Positions 61,272 to 64,000 of a stretch of DNA of 64,000 nt are shown here, in pieces; position 1 is the stretch's first letter, and each line of letters starts with the position of its first letter. The translations under genes and the position numbers were made by a program. Source of the stretch: Desertivirga brevis (GTDB taxonomy: Bacteria; Bacteroidota; Bacteroidia; Sphingobacteriales; Sphingobacteriaceae); the NCBI RefSeq assembly GCF_017355835.1, contig NZ_JAFEWF010000006.1:310001-374000 (forward strand), given 5' to 3'. The notes beneath the pieces are model-generated. The model had not been told where the DNA came from. It did not search any database and worked only from the letters and a program-made list of their open reading frames with translations.

Positions 61272-62073
61272 TGGGAAAACAACAATTAAGGCCTTGCTGG
61301 AGGTTAACCAGGACGAGGTGATCCAGGCGCTGGAAAAGCTTAACAGAAATTTCAGGCGTTTGAGAAATCCTGCCTTGAGGAAATTACTCGCAAAAAGAGT
61401 GTCTATATCCGACGCATGCCGCATTGCCAATTGTAAAGAAGAAGAATTTTTAAAGAGCATGAAAGAGATTGGATTTGAGGTGAATAACGGTATTGTGGAA
61501 ATGGAAGTGGAGCCTTCTGATGCTTTTGTAATACCTGATAAGAGTCTTGTTGTAGAATTAGATGTCCGCCCTGTAATATCAGCTAATCAGGATCCGCTTA
61601 AAATAATTTTACAGCAGATCGAAAGGCTTAATGAAAACCAGTGCCTTAAACTTATTAACAGTTTTGAGCCGCTTCCCTTGATCTCACTCCTGGGAAAAAA
61701 AGGTTATGAGAGTTATACCGAGCGGGTTACTGAAAATGTAGTGATCACCTATTTTAAGAAGTCGGCCCGCAAACCGAAAGAGGATAAAAAGCCTGATGAA
61801 ACATGCTTGCTCGATGCCTTTATCTCATTTGATAATATGCTTGCCCGGTACCGTGGAAAATTGAAGGAGATCGATGTAAGACATTTAGAAATGCCGGGAC
61901 CGATGGTCACTATCCTTGAGCAACTGGAAACGCTGAAGTATGACGAGGCCCTATTCGTTCATCATAAAAAAGTGCCTGTCTATCTTATACCACATTTAAG
62001 TGATAAGGGCTTTGAATATCTGATCCAGGAAGAGAATAGCGGCAAGATCTCCCTTTTAATTTATAAGCGATGA
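61261..62073 (+). CDS. DUF1858-DUF2249 protein
   Basis: Protein of 270 aa from the ATG at 61261, which overlaps the previous gene by 11 bp. A DUF1858 domain (TTIKALLEVNQDEVIQALEK, LAKRVSISDACRI) is followed by two DUF2249-like segments (VVELDVRPVISANQDPLKII with FEPLPLISLL, then a second near 205-265 with VHHKKVPVYLIPHL). Such proteins often sit with NO/Fe-S genes. Function unknown. The last base pairs overlap the next start by 4 bp. Confidence 0.8.
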   Translation: MTINGKTTIKALLEVNQDEVIQALEKLNRNFRRLRNPALRKLLAKRVSISDACRIANCKEEEFLKSMKEIGFEVNNGIVEMEVEPSDAFVIPDKSLVVELDVRPVISANQDPLKIILQQIERLNENQCLKLINSFEPLPLISLLGKKGYESYTERVTENVVITYFKKSARKPKEDKKPDETCLLDAFISFDNMLARYRGKLKEIDVRHLEMPGPMVTILEQLETLKYDEALFVHHKKVPVYLIPHLSDKGFEYLIQEENSGKISLLIYKR

Positions 62074-63365
62074 AAGTTATTAAAAAGCAGTCGGAAAGCC
62101 TTTATAAGATTGTGGTAAGCCATTACCTGTTTTCTGCACTATGCTTTGTTATGCTTTCTTTGATGCTTTTTACTTCCGTTGCAGAATTATCAGGGCATTA
62201 TTTTAATCCCAAAATCTTGGCTATTACGCATATGGCAGCCTTAGGCTGGGGTACTACTATTGTTTTTGGAGCATCATATCAGCTTATTCCGGTAGTGTTT
62301 GAAAAAGACTTGTATAGTTACAAACTTCCCTGGATAAGCTTCATAACATTTATCGCAGGATTGATCCTGTTGGTTTGTTCTTTCTGGACCTTTGATCCTG
62401 GCATCTGTATGCAGCTGGGAAGCTTGCTTTTACTTTTTTCGATCATTCTATTTGCATTGGTGGTAATTCTTACCGCCAGGGCAAATAAAAAAGAAGCAAG
62501 TATACAGCAGGAGTTTATGGTTACCTCGACACTCTGGCTTTTAGGCACTGCGCTTTTAGGTGTGCTATTGGTCTTTAATTTTAGGTTTGCTTTCCTGCCA
62601 AAAGATCATCTTCATTTTTTAAAACTGCATGCTCATATGGGTATTGCTGGTTGGTTTTTGTTGTTAATTATAGGGGTAAGCTCTAAGCTTATCCCTATGT
62701 TTTTAGTCTCAAGGAAAACGAATGATAAGCTTTTGAGCTGGTGTTACTATTTGCTAAATGGAGCACTTATCCTTTTTCTGGTGGATACCTATATCTACGG
62801 TATTAATACAAAGACCTTCCTGATCGTGTTGGTTCTTGTTGCGGGTATCCTGTTGTACTTAAAATATGTTTTTGATTGTTTCAGGTCGCGCATCAAACAG
62901 CATATTGAGCTACCCATCACAAATACCATCATATCACTAGGTTTGATGGTAGCCGGAGTATTTGTATTGCCCTTGATCATCTATTACCAGTTGAAACAGG
63001 ATCCGCAATCAGTACATTATACTACGCTTTACGGGTCTTTACTTTTCATGGGGTGGATCAGTTCGCTTATACTGGGACAGGCTTTCAAAACACTTCCCTT
63101 CATCGTTTGGGCAAGCAAATATGAACATCTGGCTGGTAAGAGCAAAACTCCTCTGCCTGCCGATCTTTACAGTAAGCCACTTTTACAAGTACAAACAGTT
63201 TTATTTGTGGCTTTTTGTCTGGCTTTTTATCTGGGTTATAGTTTAAAACTAGAAATTCTCATGTCGGCTGGGATCGGGTGTTTGATCCTGACTGCTTTTG
63301 TTTACCTGGTAAACCTGCTGAAAGTACTGTGGCATAAGACCAGGGTAAACTCCGTTGTTGAATAA
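62070..63365 (+). CDS. Heme-copper-oxidase-like membrane protein
   Basis: Membrane protein of 431 aa with about 12 predicted helices. Its His pattern (ITHMAALGWG near the N-terminus, LKLHAHMGIAGWF in the middle) resembles subunit I of cytochrome oxidase or NO reductase, but the metal ligands of an intact catalytic site are not all clear. Bacteroidota clusters with RIC commonly include such NnrS/CcoN-like proteins. It starts 4 bp inside the previous gene, so it is co-translated. Likely a heme/NO-related role, not proven. Confidence 0.75.
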   Translation: MKVIKKQSESLYKIVVSHYLFSALCFVMLSLMLFTSVAELSGHYFNPKILAITHMAALGWGTTIVFGASYQLIPVVFEKDLYSYKLPWISFITFIAGLILLVCSFWTFDPGICMQLGSLLLLFSIILFALVVILTARANKKEASIQQEFMVTSTLWLLGTALLGVLLVFNFRFAFLPKDHLHFLKLHAHMGIAGWFLLLIIGVSSKLIPMFLVSRKTNDKLLSWCYYLLNGALILFLVDTYIYGINTKTFLIVLVLVAGILLYLKYVFDCFRSRIKQHIELPITNTIISLGLMVAGVFVLPLIIYYQLKQDPQSVHYTTLYGSLLFMGWISSLILGQAFKTLPFIVWASKYEHLAGKSKTPLPADLYSKPLLQVQTVLFVAFCLAFYLGYSLKLEILMSAGIGCLILTAFVYLVNLLKVLWHKTRVNSVVE

Positions 63366-63387
63366 AAATTGAATTTTAAGAGGGGAT

Positions 63388-63720
63388 ATGGAAATAGATA
63401 TAAAAGACAAAACTTCATTTTTTAAGGCACAGATACAGGAATCACTAAGGACTGTGCTTGATCCGGAATTAGATGTGAACATTATCGACCTGGGTTTAGT
63501 TTATGGTATAGACGTAAATGAAGCAACAAAAACCATTACGGTCACCATGACGCTCTCTTCGCAATTTTGCCCAATGGGAGATGCGATCTTGCATTCGGTG
63601 GAAAATTGCCTCGAGCACTTTCATCCCAGCTACATACCAAAGGTAGAGCTGACCTGGGAACCGAGATGGAGCTATGAAAACTTAACCGAAGAAGGTGTAA
63701 AGCAGCTTGGAAGACGATGA
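63388..63720 (+). CDS. MIP18/DUF59 family Fe-S assembly factor
   Basis: Protein of 110 aa with the DUF59 pattern: LRTVLDPELDVNIIDLGLVY (about 16-35) and VTMTLSSQFCPMGDAI with the conserved Cys. PaaD/SufT-like members help insert or mature Fe-S clusters. Its stop overlaps the start of the next gene (ATGA, 63717-63720). Confidence 0.88.
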   Translation: MEIDIKDKTSFFKAQIQESLRTVLDPELDVNIIDLGLVYGIDVNEATKTITVTMTLSSQFCPMGDAILHSVENCLEHFHPSYIPKVELTWEPRWSYENLTEEGVKQLGRR

Positions 63721-64000
63721 CAGCTATACAAGGAAAGAATTATACATTGTGGGGCTTCGGGGGTTTTATAGTTCTTTCGTTGTTTGGAGTTCTGCTTCGC
63801 TTGATGTCTGTGAGTCCGATTCCTGGCCTCAATTATTCCTTTATCCTCCATGCGCATTCTCACTTTGCCTTTGCAGGCTGGATATTCTTATCGGTAGCCG
63901 TACTGATCATTAAGGTAATATCACCCGGCAACATGTCCGCTCATTACAAAAAGATCCTTGCTTTAACAATAATAACTGCTTTTGGGATGCTGATAAGCTT
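63717..64000 (+). CDS. Heme-copper-like membrane protein, cut by the window end
   Basis: A frame from ATG 63717 runs open to the right edge (94 codons seen). It starts MTAIQGKNYTLWGFGGFIVL with a first helix, and then FILHAHSHFAFAGWIFL; HSHFAFAGW matches HAHMGIAGW in the 431-aa protein upstream. It is the next gene of the same operon (overlap ATGA). The rest of the protein is outside the window. Confidence 0.8.
   Translation, partial: MTAIQGKNYTLWGFGGFIVLSLFGVLLRLMSVSPIPGLNYSFILHAHSHFAFAGWIFLSVAVLIIKVISPGNMSAHYKKILALTIITAFGMLIS

Overview
The window looks like chromosomal DNA from a Bacteroidota bacterium, most likely family Sphingobacteriaceae (Pedobacter or a relative). This rests on several signs: TAnnTTTG-type -7 promoter elements (for example at 181-188, 25141-25148 and 59765-59772), a short primary sigma factor of 286 aa, a TonB-dependent receptor with an N-terminal carboxypeptidase-regulatory-like domain, families typical of the phylum (DUF4251, DUF6157, WcaF, WbqC, MnmD), and AT-rich spacers with hairpin terminators. 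The genus is inference. I saw no rRNA, CRISPR array, insertion sequence or prophage.

Layout. 1-2121: a tRNA-Arg(ACG), adenylate kinase and Obg GTPase. 2154-8097 (minus): a WcaF-like acetyltransferase beside an exosortase-family protein, two tandem outer-membrane-barrel paralogs, two tandem DUF421 membrane proteins with C-terminal zinc ribbons, and a cyanophycinase-like peptidase. 8302-18539: metabolism (aroB, proline dehydrogenase, glycerate kinase, cobA), a HAD phosphatase, a PAP2 phosphatase, a GntR regulator, and a small isoprenoid group (idi and phytoene/squalene synthase) divergent from a MarR-like regulator. 18704-25087: a PAS sensor that ends after its His-containing domain, a glycosyltransferase/acyltransferase pair, and the magnesium transporters CorA and MgtE next to each other. 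25171-41576: bioB, a Sua5/YciO protein, a PaaE-like reductase, asnS, a LytTR regulator, a diheme cytochrome, mnmD, pyrD, a CYTH protein, rpoD, a GroES-like protein, an MBL hydrolase and an SMR transporter.

41831-48906: lpd, then a TonB receptor, a two-repeat lipoprotein and a secreted NUC-type nuclease lipoprotein, which may form a nucleic-acid scavenging locus. 49010-53716: an alpha/beta hydrolase, a membrane protein, DUF6157, a Fur-family regulator and a ZntA-type exporter, with a perfect 9-3-9 palindrome between regulator and exporter. 53974-56906: a PAS-GAF histidine kinase, a GlxA-type AraC regulator and a small acidic protein. 56965-64000: a copper pair (HMA chaperone and CopA), divergent from a tightly packed cluster with a RIC iron-sulfur repair protein, a hemerythrin protein, a DUF1858-DUF2249 protein, a heme-copper-oxidase-like membrane protein, a MIP18/DUF59 factor and a second related membrane protein cut by the window end. 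The last cluster reads as a nitrosative-stress or Fe-S-repair module.

The less expected signals are mostly between genes: a divergent repeat present in two copies, each carrying a similar micro-ORF (29290 and 53790); promoters so close to start codons that leaderless mRNAs are likely; an orphan minus-strand terminator at 28036-28066; a 17-bp perfect palindrome at 37501-37540; and a decayed gene fragment at 49690-49860.
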